Positions 8,655 to 17,229 are shown, counted from the first letter of the stretch. The stretch: 64,000 bases of DNA from Tectiglobus sp965223355 (GCA_965223355.1 CBDCWE010000003.1:1488001-1552000); one strand, 5' to 3'. Numbers and translations: made by a program. Notes: generated by a model not told the origin, from the sequence alone.

Positions 8655-9896
8655 CTAGGAAATGGTTTTATCAAGATGCCCAATTAATCTCTCAACATCT
8701 TCTGCTGAGTTGTAGTGAACCAGAGATGCCCTGATAAAACCGTTCTGTGGCCGCGCACCAAGGGCGTCGATGCAACGCGCAGCATAGAAGTCGTCTGCAT
8801 AAAGGCCGATTTGGTGCTGATGAAGTTCAGCCGGAATTTCCTTCGAGTCGCGACCTTCAACGGAAAAAGAGAAAACCCCAACACGTTCGCGTTTGCCGAT
8901 CATTCGTTCGCCGACCAACCGAATGTTCGGCTTCGACAACAGGAACTCTTCGATGGGTCGCGACATTTCTGCTTCGTGACGAGCGAAGAGATCAAAGACC
9001 TGATTGAGCCGCTCTTGGAGACCAACATTTCTACCTGGATAATGTTGTGCGTGTACCGCATCCATGTATTCCGCGATGCCGGCTGATGCTGCTGTCAGTT
9101 CATAGTTAAGACCACCCGGACAAAGACGCCGCTGAAAATCATCGTCAGCCAGAAAATAGTGACTTTGGCTCGCCATCAGTCGCATGAGGTCTTGCTTGGC
9201 GTACATCACGCCAAGATGAGGACCGAACACTTTGTATGGACTGTACAAATAAATATCGACGTCCAGGTCCTTGACGTCCACTCGACGGTGCGGAATCATC
9301 GCTACGCCATCAACACAAGCTAGTGCCCCGGCATGGTGAATTCTGGCAACAATGGCCTTAACGTCATGAATGAGGCCGACGATGTTCGAGCAATGGGTGA
9401 AACAGACAAGCTTGGTTTTGTCAGAAAGCAGCGCTTCTAAATCCTCGAGTTCTAGGTCCTCCGTTTCAAGGTTCATTCGCCATTCCCGGACCAAGATTCC
9501 CTGCGCATCAAGCGCGCGCCATGCCCCGTTGTTGGCTTCATGATCCTGGTTGGTGACAACAATCTCATCGCCAGGCTGGAGGAGTGGCTTCAACGCATGT
9601 GAAAGAGTGTAGACATTGCTTGTAGTGGACGGTCCAACCACAATTTCATCGCGATGCGCATTGATGAGATCGGCCAGAACAGTGCGTCCCATCTCGATCC
9701 GTTCGGCGCCTTTGGCGGATGGTTCATAGCCCTCTCCTGGCTGAACTTGATGGTTAGTAGTGAACTCTTTAAGGCACTCGATGACCTGGCTCGGCACCAA
9801 TGTGCCACCAGCGTTTTCGAAGTAGGCCCATTCGCCCTGCAAGGTTGGGAAATGGTGTCGACAAAACTCCACGTCGAGGGTTGTTTCGGTCGCCAA
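8655..9896 (-). CDS. Class V aminotransferase, cysteine desulfurase/selenocysteine lyase-like
   Basis: 413 residues. It starts FCRHHFPTL and has YFENAGGTLVPSQVI, the usual first substrate loop of Csd/SufS-like enzymes. TNQDHEANNGAW matches the histidine stacking on PLP. VDGVAMIPHRRVDV provides the aspartate, and the PLP lysine lies in YLYSPYKVFGPHLG. An active-site cysteine loop of SufS type is not evident, so this is more likely a C-S lyase or amino-group enzyme for a small imported compound than an Fe-S cluster protein. It is encoded directly upstream of the amino-acid ABC operon and divergently from a LuxR-type gene, which suggests a shared regulon. Confidence 0.85.
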   Translation of the reverse strand: MATETTLDVEFCRHHFPTLQGEWAYFENAGGTLVPSQVIECLKEFTTNHQVQPGEGYEPSAKGAERIEMGRTVLADLINAHRDEIVVGPSTTSNVYTLSHALKPLLQPGDEIVVTNQDHEANNGAWRALDAQGILVREWRMNLETEDLELEDLEALLSDKTKLVCFTHCSNIVGLIHDVKAIVARIHHAGALACVDGVAMIPHRRVDVKDLDVDIYLYSPYKVFGPHLGVMYAKQDLMRLMASQSHYFLADDDFQRRLCPGGLNYELTAASAGIAEYMDAVHAQHYPGRNVGLQERLNQVFDLFARHEAEMSRPIEEFLLSKPNIRLVGERMIGKRERVGVFSFSVEGRDSKEIPAELHQHQIGLYADDFYAARCIDALGARPQNGFIRASLVHYNSAEDVERLIGHLDKTIS

Positions 9897-9975
9897 TGTC
9901 TCGCTCTCCCTGCCGGATTCTGGTAATCTTCTCTTGATTATTGCTCAAACGTTAGGCTGGGTACGACCTGCACAA

Positions 9976-9992
9976 CATACCCCCAGGGTATG
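9976..9992. promoter_or_regulatory. 17-bp perfect dyad between divergent genes (candidate operator)
   Basis: CATACCC, a 3-base spacer CCA, then GGGTATG forms a perfect 7-bp inverted repeat. It lies in the 132-bp gap between the aminotransferase (minus) and the LuxR-type gene (plus). The position suits a regulator controlling both directions. LuxR-type HTH proteins commonly bind dyads, but binding here is an inference. Confidence 0.45.
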
Positions 9993-10028
9993 ACTTGAAA
10001 CCGAGTCGGGCAGTCAGGAGGCTGGAGC

Positions 10029-10877
10029 TTGACGGGTACAAACCCCGGTCCAATCGACAGATTGGATCAAAGCGATTGGAGCCGATTGCTTGGCGCGCTG
10101 ATCGAAAACATCGATGCCGATGATCTTCCCGCTCGCCTGGTCGACGCTCTGACCCGCCTGATACCTTTCGAGTTAGCAGCGATTTTTGTCTACCGGTCTC
10201 GCTCCCGACCATTGAACATTTATGACAATTTCACGTCGGGAAACGCGAAGAAGGGCATCGCGGCGTATGTCGAGAACTCCTACGTCCTCAATCCGTTCTA
10301 TCAAGCGTGCCAACGTGGAATCGGCGATGGCGTTTATCGAATCCGCGACTTGGCGCCTGATGCATACTTCGAAAGCGAGTACTACAGAACTCACCTCATC
10401 TCGCCGCGAGATTCCGAAGAAATCGGTTACATTACGGAATTCTGGCCCGAAGGGTTGGAAGAGGTCGACATTGCCGTCACTCTGGAACCAGGTGTTTTTG
10501 CCGAGTTCTCCATCTATCGCAAATTGTCAGTGCATGGCTTTACCGACGACGACCTAGCACGATTGCACACAGAGTTGCCAATCATCAGCGCGTTGCTTCG
10601 CAGATATTGGTTGGTTCACTGTGCAACTGCGCCACAAATGCCTCCACCTGACAGTCGTGTCGACGATGCTTTCAACAATTTTGGACAATCGGTGTTGACA
10701 GCCCGCGAACGCGAAGTCGCTCAATTGATTTTGCGCGGTCATTCATCCAAATCGATTTGCATCAATCTTGGCATCTCGCTCGGCACGGTCAAAACGCACC
10801 GCAAGAATGTGTACGCCAAGCTGAATATTTCTTCGCAGTCTGAGTTGTTCGCTACTTTTCTGCGCGCCCTGTATTAG
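10029..10877 (+). CDS. LuxR-family transcriptional regulator with N-terminal sensor domain
   Basis: 282 residues starting with TTG at 10029, supported by AGGAGG at about 10016-10021. The C-terminus has the LuxR/GerE HTH: LTAREREVAQLILRGHSS, then KSICINLGISLGTVKTHRKN and VYAKLNISSQSEL. The N-terminal about 200 residues look like a GAF-type or related ligand-binding domain (LIPFELAAIFVYRSRSRP), not an obvious autoinducer domain. It is divergent from the aminotransferase/ABC transporter genes and is the likely local regulator, possibly sensing the imported compound. Sequence resembling an IS end begins immediately after its TAG stop codon. Confidence 0.85.
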   Translation: MTGTNPGPIDRLDQSDWSRLLGALIENIDADDLPARLVDALTRLIPFELAAIFVYRSRSRPLNIYDNFTSGNAKKGIAAYVENSYVLNPFYQACQRGIGDGVYRIRDLAPDAYFESEYYRTHLISPRDSEEIGYITEFWPEGLEEVDIAVTLEPGVFAEFSIYRKLSVHGFTDDDLARLHTELPIISALLRRYWLVHCATAPQMPPPDSRVDDAFNNFGQSVLTAREREVAQLILRGHSSKSICINLGISLGTVKTHRKNVYAKLNISSQSELFATFLRALY

Positions 10878-10878
10878 C

Positions 10879-10921
10879 ACTTTACTGAAAAACCTCGCCT
10901 AGTCTCGATAATCATGCCTAT
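10879..10921. repeat. IS-end-like sequence after the LuxR-type gene
   Basis: CACTTTACTGAAAA followed by CTCGCC, GTCTCG and AATC blocks resembles the segment at 4051-4093. It starts two bases after the regulator stop codon and leads into the IS1595-like remnant. It is probably a leftover end of an insertion sequence. Confidence 0.4.
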
Positions 10922-11859
10922 GCCGTCGGTTCCGGTAAAGCGCGAAAAGTCTGCGGTTGCTTTATGATCTTTCTCATGGTGCGCGCCGGCTTTGCGACGA
11001 GTTGCTCTATGGCGCGGGCAGTGAGCCGTGCAGCGCCGTTCGTTTTGCGCTGATTGTAGCGGAACTGGAACTCGTCCAGGTAGGATTGCAGATGGCGCGT
11101 TTTGACGGCGCCGCCGTGGGTGCCAAGCAGCCAGCGTTTGAGCAGCGAGACAACCCAGTGAACCGTCTGCAAGGCATCATCTTCGCGCCGCGCATCGCGC
11201 GTTTGAATTTTTTGCTCATGGTTGCGGTCGCCGAGAGAGCGGGCATTGTAACTGGCAAGCCCGTCGGTCGTAACCTCGGCGCGCGGCGCGATATACCGAT
11301 CGGCGAAGCGCTTGATTGTGGCCTCATCGTTGTTTTGAGCCAGCGCCAGCCGCACGCGTCCGCCGCGCTCTGCCGCGACCAGCACCAATGCCTTTCCCAG
11401 GCGTTTGGAGCCAACATAAGCTTCATCGATTTCAACGCCTTGCTCAAGCGCTTCCGCATCCGGCCGCATCAACGACGCGCGGATCTTGTGCAGCCAGCTC
11501 CACGCCGTTTTGTACGAGCCGAAGCCCATGATCCTCTGCAATTCCTTCGCGGAGATGGCGTTCTTGCGCGCGGCAATTTCGAACACGGCACGGAACCAGA
11601 CCTTGAGCGGGTATTTGGTCTTCTCCAGAACCGTGCCCGAGGTCAGGCTGGTCTGATGGCCACACTCAGCGCATTCGAACAGCCGCCCGCCACGCTCCGC
11701 CCAAACCCGCGTGCTCTGGCATTTGGCGCAGGCCGGCTTGCCGCCCCAACGCGCCTCCATCCAGTACGCCCGGCAGTCCTTTTAGGTCTGAAACCGCTCC
11801 TCGAACTCAATCACCGTCTTCGGAAAATCACGCCACAAATTGTTGCTGTGTTCTGCCAT
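10918..11859 (-). pseudogene. IS1595-family transposase with in-frame stop
   Basis: The full-length protein would start at the ATG at 11859 (GGAGGG upstream) with MAEHSNNLWRDFPKTVIEF, but an in-frame TAA at 11782-11784 interrupts it after about 25 residues. The rest (280 residues from 11760) is intact: a zinc ribbon CAKC..CAEC, then the ISXO2-type DDE domain with VEIDEAYVG, TTDGLASYN and HWVVSLLKRW. Translation from the internal ATG at 11760 could still give a protein, but it lacks the N-terminus. The family moves DNA by cut and paste and makes 8-bp target duplications; clear ends were not resolved here. Confidence 0.8.
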
Positions 11860-11924
11860 GTTGGCCCTCCTGCATGACCAACACATCGCACAGAACTATG
11901 CCGGATTTGGGGGGATAGGTATGG

Positions 11925-12749
11925 TTCGGATGAGTGGTACTCGGTGGCGTACGCCCATTCGCGGATTGTCGTCTGGATGAAGCGCTCGGCCTTGCTGTTT
12001 GTTTGTGGCGTGTAGGGCTTTGTACGGATGTGCTTGATGCCGAGTTCGAGGCATGCGGCGCGGAAGGCTTTTGAGCGCTAGCAGGAGCTGTTGTCTGTCA
12101 TGATCCTGTCGACCTTGACGCCCAGCCGTTTGTAGTAGTCCACCGCCGTTCTGAGATGAGCGATCGCGCTTTCCTTTTTCTCGTTTGGGAAGATGTTGGA
12201 ATAGGCGATGCGTGAATGGTCATCAATGGCAACGTGGACGTACTCCCAACCGACACCGCGGGTCGCGGATTGGCCATGACGATCGCCGGTCACGCGGTGT
12301 CCAGGCCGGGAAAAACGCCCGAGTTTCTTGATGTCGATGTGGATAATCTCACCTGGCGTCTCACGCTCATATCGCCGGCGCGGCTCTTTCGGCTCGAGGC
12401 AGGCAAGATGCGACAGGCCGCGCTTCTTGAGGATGCGCGAGACGGTCGTGCGAGAAAGGCCGGTACGGGCGGCGATCTGGTCTTGGGTGCAGCGATCCTG
12501 GCGCAACCTTTCGACCTCATCGCAAGTTGCAAGGGGAGTTTGGCTTGGCAATGAGCGGGGTTTGGATGAGCGATCGCGCAGACCCTCGACACCGAGCGCG
12601 TGGAACCGTTCGACCCACTTGCCGACAGTTTTGGCTGTGGTGCGAAATGCGCGGGCAACAGCGGCCTTTGTGCGCCCGTCATCCACAACGGCGCCCACCA
12701 TGCGCTCTCGACCTTCAGGTGTATGCGGTGCTTTCTTGTGAACGTTCAT
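11925..12749 (-). pseudogene. IS481-family transposase, nonsense-mutated and 3'-truncated
   Basis: Starts at the ATG at 12749 with GGAGGACC upstream (MNVHKKAPHTPEGRERMV). HTH region KTVGKWVERF is followed by TVSRILKKRG and the integrase core IDIKKLGRFSRPGHRVTGDR and VAIDDHSRIAYS. After DRIMTDNSSC comes a TAG at about 12078-12080, where family members have tyrosine; translation in the same frame continues RSKAFRAACLELGIKHI and TKPYTPQTNSKAERFIQT. Homology ends near 11925 beside the IS1595-type remnant. It is inactive because of the nonsense codon and the lost C-terminus. Confidence 0.85.
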
Positions 12750-12904
12750 TCGGTCCTCCGCAGAATCACTAACGTAGCACAACATCAGCTTCCTCGGTCC
12801 GGACCGAATGGACAATCTCCAACGGACAATGCGAACAACCTTCTGGAAATGCACAGCTAGGTATTTCTGAAACAGGACAGTAGACCGCTTCAACCGAGGA
12901 GGCT

Positions 12905-13425
12905 AGCGCATCGCAGGTGATCGCAGGCGCCAGTCCAATCCGCGCGCGAACGGGATCGCACCTGGCTGGGAATTATGTCCATGTCGCCATCGACGACCGC
13001 GCCCGTGTCTGCTTCAGCGAGATCAAGGAAAGCGAAAGAAAACAGGCCGCTGTCGAACACCTGATCGCAGCCGTTGACGGCTACCGCAGCCTCGGCGTCC
13101 AAGTCGAACGCGCAATGACCGACAATGGCTCCTGCCACAAAACTGCGCAGTGGGCAAAGGCGTGCACGAAACTCGCAATCAAGCACCGGCGCACCACCCC
13201 CCACACGTCTCGAACCAATGGCACGGCAGAGCGCTATATTCAGACGGCTCTCAGGGAATGGGCTTATGCAACGGCATTCGAAAACACACAACAGCGCACG
13301 GCCGACCTACCGAGATGGCTGCACCGCTACAACCGGCACCGTCCCCATGCCAGCCTTGGTCGACAAACTCCATCAGCAGCCTCGGACTGATCGAGGACAA
13401 CCTGCTGAGGCTTCACAGGCGCATG
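12905..13425 (+). pseudogene. IS481-family transposase, 3' fragment
   Basis: Only the C-terminal half of an IS481 integrase is present: YVHVAIDDRARVCFSEIKE, then AMTDNGSCHKTAQWAK and RTNGTAERYIQTALREWA, and RWLHRYNRHRPHASLG. The N-terminal HTH part is missing. A frameshift near 13370 moves the last residues SISSLGLIEDNLLRLHR into another frame. Its orientation is opposite to the neighbouring IS481 copy and its sequence is a different relative, so the region is a pile-up of separate decayed elements. Confidence 0.8.
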
Positions 13426-14001
13426 CGCACAACCACATTGTGAAGCTTCGCAAGCGATCCCCGATCGTCGCACAGGTAGGCTGAGATAAACTCGAGCTGA
13501 CCGACGATCTGCCACGCAGCGCCGCCGTTGGCGCTGGTGACGCGGCCTGCACAATGAAGATGATCGTCGCGGTCACCTGAGGCCGCGGCAACGACCCCGT
13601 CCACGCCGGCATACCGGCAACCCAGCGATCGCGCCGCGCCCGAAATGCCTTTGCTGCCCGGTTCCGCGCTGCACCCGGGAATCAAGCGTCTGTTACTTCA
13701 GAACACTTGCGCGGTTATCGAAATTTGCGTTTGAGTTTAGATTAGCAATCTGTATACTGAGCAAAAGTTCGTTTGGAGTGTGCAATGCGACTTTGGCCAT
13801 CGGTAGCGGATCGACGAGCGGTCTTCAGTCCGTGCATCGCCGCCGGGGTTGATCGCCGCGCTGAACGATCGGTGATCACATCGCGTTCCAATAGCCGCGC
13901 TCCATGCCCCCCATCTTGGCGCCGACGCTTGCACATGTTCCCGGCTGTTTCGCCGTCGCGCGGGTTGCGGTTGGCGGACGGCGATCGACGGGGCGGTTTC
14001 A
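13426..14001. other. Non-coding stretch before the accessory operon, with candidate promoter
   Basis: About 575 bases with no supported gene. The first 300 bases hold no motif that I can name. The promoter-like pair at 13731-13758 lies in the middle, followed by a leader of about 240 bases. A short ATG frame at 13785 has GGAG upstream but overlaps the acetyltransferase out of frame and its sequence is not protein-like. Confidence 0.5.
13731..13758 (+). promoter_or_regulatory. Candidate sigma-70-like promoter for the accessory operon
   Basis: TTGAGT at 13731-13736 and TATACT at 13753-13758 are separated by 16 bases in a locally AT-rich stretch. It is the only convincing match upstream of the co-directional genes that begin at 14002. 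The transcript would have a leader of roughly 235 bases. The activity is inferred. Confidence 0.45.
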
Positions 14002-14574
14002 ATGACGTCGGAATACTCGGAGGCTGTTCGGAACCGGCGCGATCCATCGGTCTCGCCGCGCCCGGTCGGCGCCGGCGATGCCTCGAAACTGGTGCTTCGT
14101 TTCGGGCGGAGCGAACAGGACATCGTCGACACCCGCGTCCTGTCCTTGGAGGCGCACCAGGAGGGCCGGTTCCGCAACTATCCCTTCAGCATGGACAAGC
14201 GCGACCGACTGGTTCGAAATGCGATCACGACGCCGCAGTGGTGGGCGCTGATCATCGCCGAACTGGGCGGCGAACCGGTCGGGTTCACGCTGTGTAGCGT
14301 CGGCGAATATATCGTCGGAACCTCGGCCCTGATGACCACCGTCTATGGCTTTTATGTCCGCGCCGGGTACCGAAAATCGATCGTCGGCGGCAAGGCGTCG
14401 GTGCTGCTGATCCGGGCCTGTGCGCGCTGGTCCAAACAGCGCCAGTCCAGAGAAATTCTGATCCATGCCACCTCGGGCATCAATCCGGCGCGAACGGACA
14501 AGTTTCTGCGCCACATCGGATTTGCCGTGGTCGGCGGCAACTACGCATTGGACCTCGGCAAGGTGAAAGGCTGA
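14002..14574 (+). CDS. GNAT-family N-acetyltransferase
   Basis: 190 residues. The acetyl-CoA-binding region is around YVRAGYRKSIVGGKASVLL (beta 4/alpha 3), and the C-terminus TSGINPARTDKFLRHIGF resembles the last strand and helix of GNATs found in phages and beside peptide-modifying enzymes. The substrate is unknown. The stop lies one base before the start of the radical SAM fusion gene, so the two are probably translated together. No good Shine-Dalgarno is visible before the ATG at 14002. It appears to begin the operon that runs into the RTX secretion genes. Confidence 0.75.
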   Translation: MTSEYSEAVRNRRDPSVSPRPVGAGDASKLVLRFGRSEQDIVDTRVLSLEAHQEGRFRNYPFSMDKRDRLVRNAITTPQWWALIIAELGGEPVGFTLCSVGEYIVGTSALMTTVYGFYVRAGYRKSIVGGKASVLLIRACARWSKQRQSREILIHATSGINPARTDKFLRHIGFAVVGGNYALDLGKVKG

Positions 14575-14575
14575 C

Positions 14576-16087
14576 ATGGGTTTGTCACGGGACCAGCTCA
14601 AACAACTGGCGGTGGCGCGCAGGCGCCCGCCGTACCGGTGGATTGGCCGCCTGCCGGATGACCTGCGCCGAGACCTGCTTGCGTTTTGGCGGCGCAATCG
14701 GGATCGCGATGTGCTCGGCGACATGATGGGGGTCCGCGATCGTCTGTCGATCCCGCTGGAAAACAAAGCCTATCTGTCGAGCAAGTACGGCCAGGTTCTG
14801 CTCCAGGGGCTGGTCGACGGCGGCGACGCCGTTAACGCCGAGGACTACCGCGAGCCGCTCGCGCCGGCCCTGGTTTCCGCCGTGCAACGGCTGGTCGGCC
14901 CGTTTCACAAGGCGCGCCTCAGTTGCCTGGCACCGGGCGGCGAGATCTCGGAACACGTCGACAATCCCGATCAGGTGCGGGTGCTATGCCTGCTGTCGGG
15001 CGACCATACGTTTACGCTTCGGCACGGCAAGGCGCCCGTGCGCGTGCCGATGCCGCCGGGCGCGCTGGTGTTCGTCAACACCGCCTGGCCGCACAGCGTC
15101 GTCAATACCAGCGGCACGGAGCGGGTGGCGCTGATGCTGAATCTGTCCGGTGATGCCGACCGGTTGATGCGTGCCCCTGGCGACCGGCCGACATCGGCCG
15201 TTGGTCCGGGCGTCCCGACCTATCCGCCGGAGCAAAATCCGTTCGAGACCCTGATGGTCGACCTCACCCATCGCTGCAACATGGCCTGCGCCAACTGTTA
15301 CATCCCCGATCGCGACCAGCCCGATATGGACGTCGAGCAGCTTTACGACTGCCTGGCCCGGCTGCCGCGGCGCACCAACATTCGCTTAGCCGGCGCCGAG
15401 GCCACCATGCGCCGCGACCTGCCGGACATTATCGCCCGCATCCGCGGCCTCGGCCATCGCGTCGTATTGCTGACCAACGGTCTGCGTCTGGCCAACACGA
15501 ACTACGTTACTCGCCTACGCGCTGCCGGCCTGCGTCATGTCTATGTGTCGATGAACGGGGCCGACAACGACGACTGGTATGGCGCCATTGATGGCATGCG
15601 CTGTGCCGACAAAAAATTGGCCGCCGTCCGCAACGTCGTCGACGCCCGGATGATCCTCAATACCGGCACCATTCTCGCGCGCGGCGTCAACGACGGCGTC
15701 GTCGAGCGCATGCTCGGCCTTGTGCAGAATGACCTTCGTGGGCGCCATGCGTTGATCCGGTTCAAGAACATCGGCGCCCTGGGGCGCTACGACAAGGAAA
15801 GCGAACGGCGCAATTACGCGATGGCCGAGATGGTTGGCCAGGTCGCGCGCGCGATCGGCCGGCCGGCGCGAGAGCTGGACGGGCAGCGCATGATCAAGGG
15901 GATCGACGATCGCAACACGCGATTGTTTCCGGTCATCGCCGGTACGCCGCCGGGGCAGGGTGTGTGGATCAAGATTACGGACTGGCAGCGCGATGCGTCG
16001 GGCCGGGTCGATGCGGGGTCGAAACGGCGCGGGCGGGTTACGGACGCATTTCAGGTGGCGCCGTTTTTCGAGATGGTGGGACAATGA
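14576..16087 (+). CDS. Fused 2OG-Fe(II) oxygenase-like (AspH-type) and radical SAM protein
   Basis: 503 residues. The N-terminal half (about 70-195) is a double-stranded beta-helix of the aspartyl/asparaginyl beta-hydroxylase type, with H127-x-D129, distal H173 and R183 as likely iron and 2-oxoglutarate ligands. The second half (about 222-500) is a radical SAM domain with C234-x3-C238-x2-C241, a GAEAT segment near 285, and a C-terminus without an obvious SPASM seven-cysteine motif. Radical SAM enzymes use a 4Fe-4S cluster to make the 5'-deoxyadenosyl radical. The combination suggests successive modification of one substrate, perhaps a peptide. The ATG comes one base after the acetyltransferase stop, and the end overlaps the next small ORF by ATGA. 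Confidence 0.8.
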   Translation: MGLSRDQLKQLAVARRRPPYRWIGRLPDDLRRDLLAFWRRNRDRDVLGDMMGVRDRLSIPLENKAYLSSKYGQVLLQGLVDGGDAVNAEDYREPLAPALVSAVQRLVGPFHKARLSCLAPGGEISEHVDNPDQVRVLCLLSGDHTFTLRHGKAPVRVPMPPGALVFVNTAWPHSVVNTSGTERVALMLNLSGDADRLMRAPGDRPTSAVGPGVPTYPPEQNPFETLMVDLTHRCNMACANCYIPDRDQPDMDVEQLYDCLARLPRRTNIRLAGAEATMRRDLPDIIARIRGLGHRVVLLTNGLRLANTNYVTRLRAAGLRHVYVSMNGADNDDWYGAIDGMRCADKKLAAVRNVVDARMILNTGTILARGVNDGVVERMLGLVQNDLRGRHALIRFKNIGALGRYDKESERRNYAMAEMVGQVARAIGRPARELDGQRMIKGIDDRNTRLFPVIAGTPPGQGVWIKITDWQRDASGRVDAGSKRRGRVTDAFQVAPFFEMVGQ

Positions 16088-16212
16088 ACGTGCTCAACAG
16101 AGGTATGGTGCGATCTGAGTTCACCTCGCCATTTGACATCTCCATAGGATTCGATGCTCTGCGCACTCGCCGAAGCTATAAGCGCAAGAAAAAAACGGGC
16201 GGGCTGGTATGA
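16084..16212 (+). CDS. 42-residue basic ORF coupled to the radical SAM gene (candidate modified peptide)
   Basis: ATG at 16084 overlaps the upstream stop as ATGA; the stop TGA at 16210-16212 overlaps the next gene's ATG at 16209 in the same way. The sequence begins MNVLNRGMVRSEFTSPFDIS and ends with a basic RRSYKRKKKTGGLV tail. No homologue is recognised. Two-sided ATGA coupling makes chance ORF status less likely. The position directly after a radical SAM/oxygenase gene is where a precursor peptide would sit, but the lack of cysteines or a GG-type leader cleavage site inside the peptide leaves this as a hypothesis. It might only be a coupling ORF. Confidence 0.5.
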   Translation: MNVLNRGMVRSEFTSPFDISIGFDALRTRRSYKRKKKTGGLV

Positions 16213-17030
16213 GGGGAAAATTTATTTTATCCAAGCGACGCATCGAATTATTGCGGGCAGCCATCCAACGAGGCGGGTGGCAGGGGCCAACCTATATTGC
16301 GGCATGTCTCGTTTATTTTCTAATGTTCACGCTTGTTATTCCGGCAATCGTTCTGGGTACCTTCAAGCACCTTGGCTGGTTTCCAAAAATTGTCGGAGTT
16401 CCCCTGTTGTGGATAACAATCGGAGTATCGCTGATCGCCGATGCATTGGCCTTTCGGAGACGTCAATCTCTTCTAGACAATGAATTTTGGGTCAAACACG
16501 GAGAGGAGCTTTATCAAGATCACAGGGGTCGTCGCCTATTTGAAGTTTACAAATGGTTTTTTATATTGAGTGCCCCTATTGTGATATTGCCCCTAGTCCT
16601 GAAAAACGTTACGAATGGTCGATGGCCGGATCCAGGATCACTGCCTCTTGTTTTTGATGGTATTTTAAATTTAATCTTGGTAACGGTAACAATATATATA
16701 TTCTTTGTTCCTGTGCCGATAGGGGCGATGAGAAAACATTATCCAAATACAACAGTTATGATTGCAGGCAGCAGCGAATTTATGGTTGCGCGTTGGACAA
16801 GAGGGCCTCTTTTTCTAGTATTGATGATAGGGATTTTTCTCCCCCTTCGTTTTTCTGACATGCTTTTTCTATCGAATACAAAAATGAGAATAGAAATAAA
16901 AATAATGTTCGGTTTTGTGGGAGTGGCATTACTTGTTCTTGCGTCAGCACTACCTTTTGCATACAAGAACTACGCTTTGTATAAACAGATTTTAAAACGA
17001 CCCAAACGCAACCTACAGTTCTCAAAATAG
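16209..17030 (+). CDS. Multi-pass membrane protein of unknown function
   Basis: 273 residues with about six hydrophobic segments: around 28-50, 58-76, 115-132, 148-170, 195-215 and 230-250. No known family was recognised. Cytoplasmic-looking loops are rich in K and R, and the end is KRPKRNLQFSK. Its base composition is clearly more AT-rich than the enzymes upstream, like the following genes. It starts in the stop of the 42-aa ORF (ATGA). By position it could be an exporter part, a sensor or an immunity protein for the secreted product, none of which is proven. Confidence 0.65.
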   Translation: MRGKFILSKRRIELLRAAIQRGGWQGPTYIAACLVYFLMFTLVIPAIVLGTFKHLGWFPKIVGVPLLWITIGVSLIADALAFRRRQSLLDNEFWVKHGEELYQDHRGRRLFEVYKWFFILSAPIVILPLVLKNVTNGRWPDPGSLPLVFDGILNLILVTVTIYIFFVPVPIGAMRKHYPNTTVMIAGSSEFMVARWTRGPLFLVLMIGIFLPLRFSDMLFLSNTKMRIEIKIMFGFVGVALLVLASALPFAYKNYALYKQILKRPKRNLQFSK

Positions 17031-17075
17031 GGCCACCGTAAAACAAACGTAGTCGCGATCAAAAGTAGATCGATC

Positions 17076-17080
17076 GGAGG
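17076..17080 (+). promoter_or_regulatory. Strong Shine-Dalgarno for the 47-aa ORF
   Basis: GGAGG at 17076-17080 lies five bases before the ATG at 17086, in an A-rich context. It is the best ribosome-binding site of this part of the cluster and supports translation of the small ORF that follows. Confidence 0.7.
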
Positions 17081-17085
17081 AAAAA

Positions 17086-17229
17086 ATGTACTTGTGCAAC
17101 CCTAATGACGATGATGATACACCACCGCCATCGCCACCGCCGCCAGACTGGTGGGACGCTTTTTTTTCAGGCGGTTCCGCTAAGGAGCAGTTCAAAACAA
17201 CGTCCATCAGCAGCGCGTTGGAACCGTAG
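17086..17229 (+). CDS. 47-residue acidic, proline- and aromatic-rich peptide ORF
   Basis: Begins MYLCNPNDDDD, continues TPPPSPPPPDWWDAFFSGGS and ends ALEP. It is preceded by a strong GGAGG, and its stop is directly followed by the ATG of the 178-aa gene (TAG|ATG). One cysteine, a run of four Asp, a polyproline part, the WW..FF aromatic block and a GG are visible. No homologue is recognised. The DxxP and SPPPP style recalls the proline-rich linker of the RTX protein encoded downstream. It could be a precursor for the upstream radical SAM/oxygenase enzyme or a small partner of the RTX protein; both are inference. Confidence 0.55.
   Translation: MYLCNPNDDDDTPPPSPPPPDWWDAFFSGGSAKEQFKTTSISSALEP

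Noticed and set aside
10918..11760. Intact, active IS1595 element
   Set aside because: An in-frame TAA removes the normal N-terminus and clear terminal repeats or target duplications could not be found.
13773..14297. Plus-strand frame overlapping the acetyltransferase
   Set aside because: Arg/Pro/Gly-rich shadow of high-GC DNA; it overlaps a recognisable GNAT gene out of frame.
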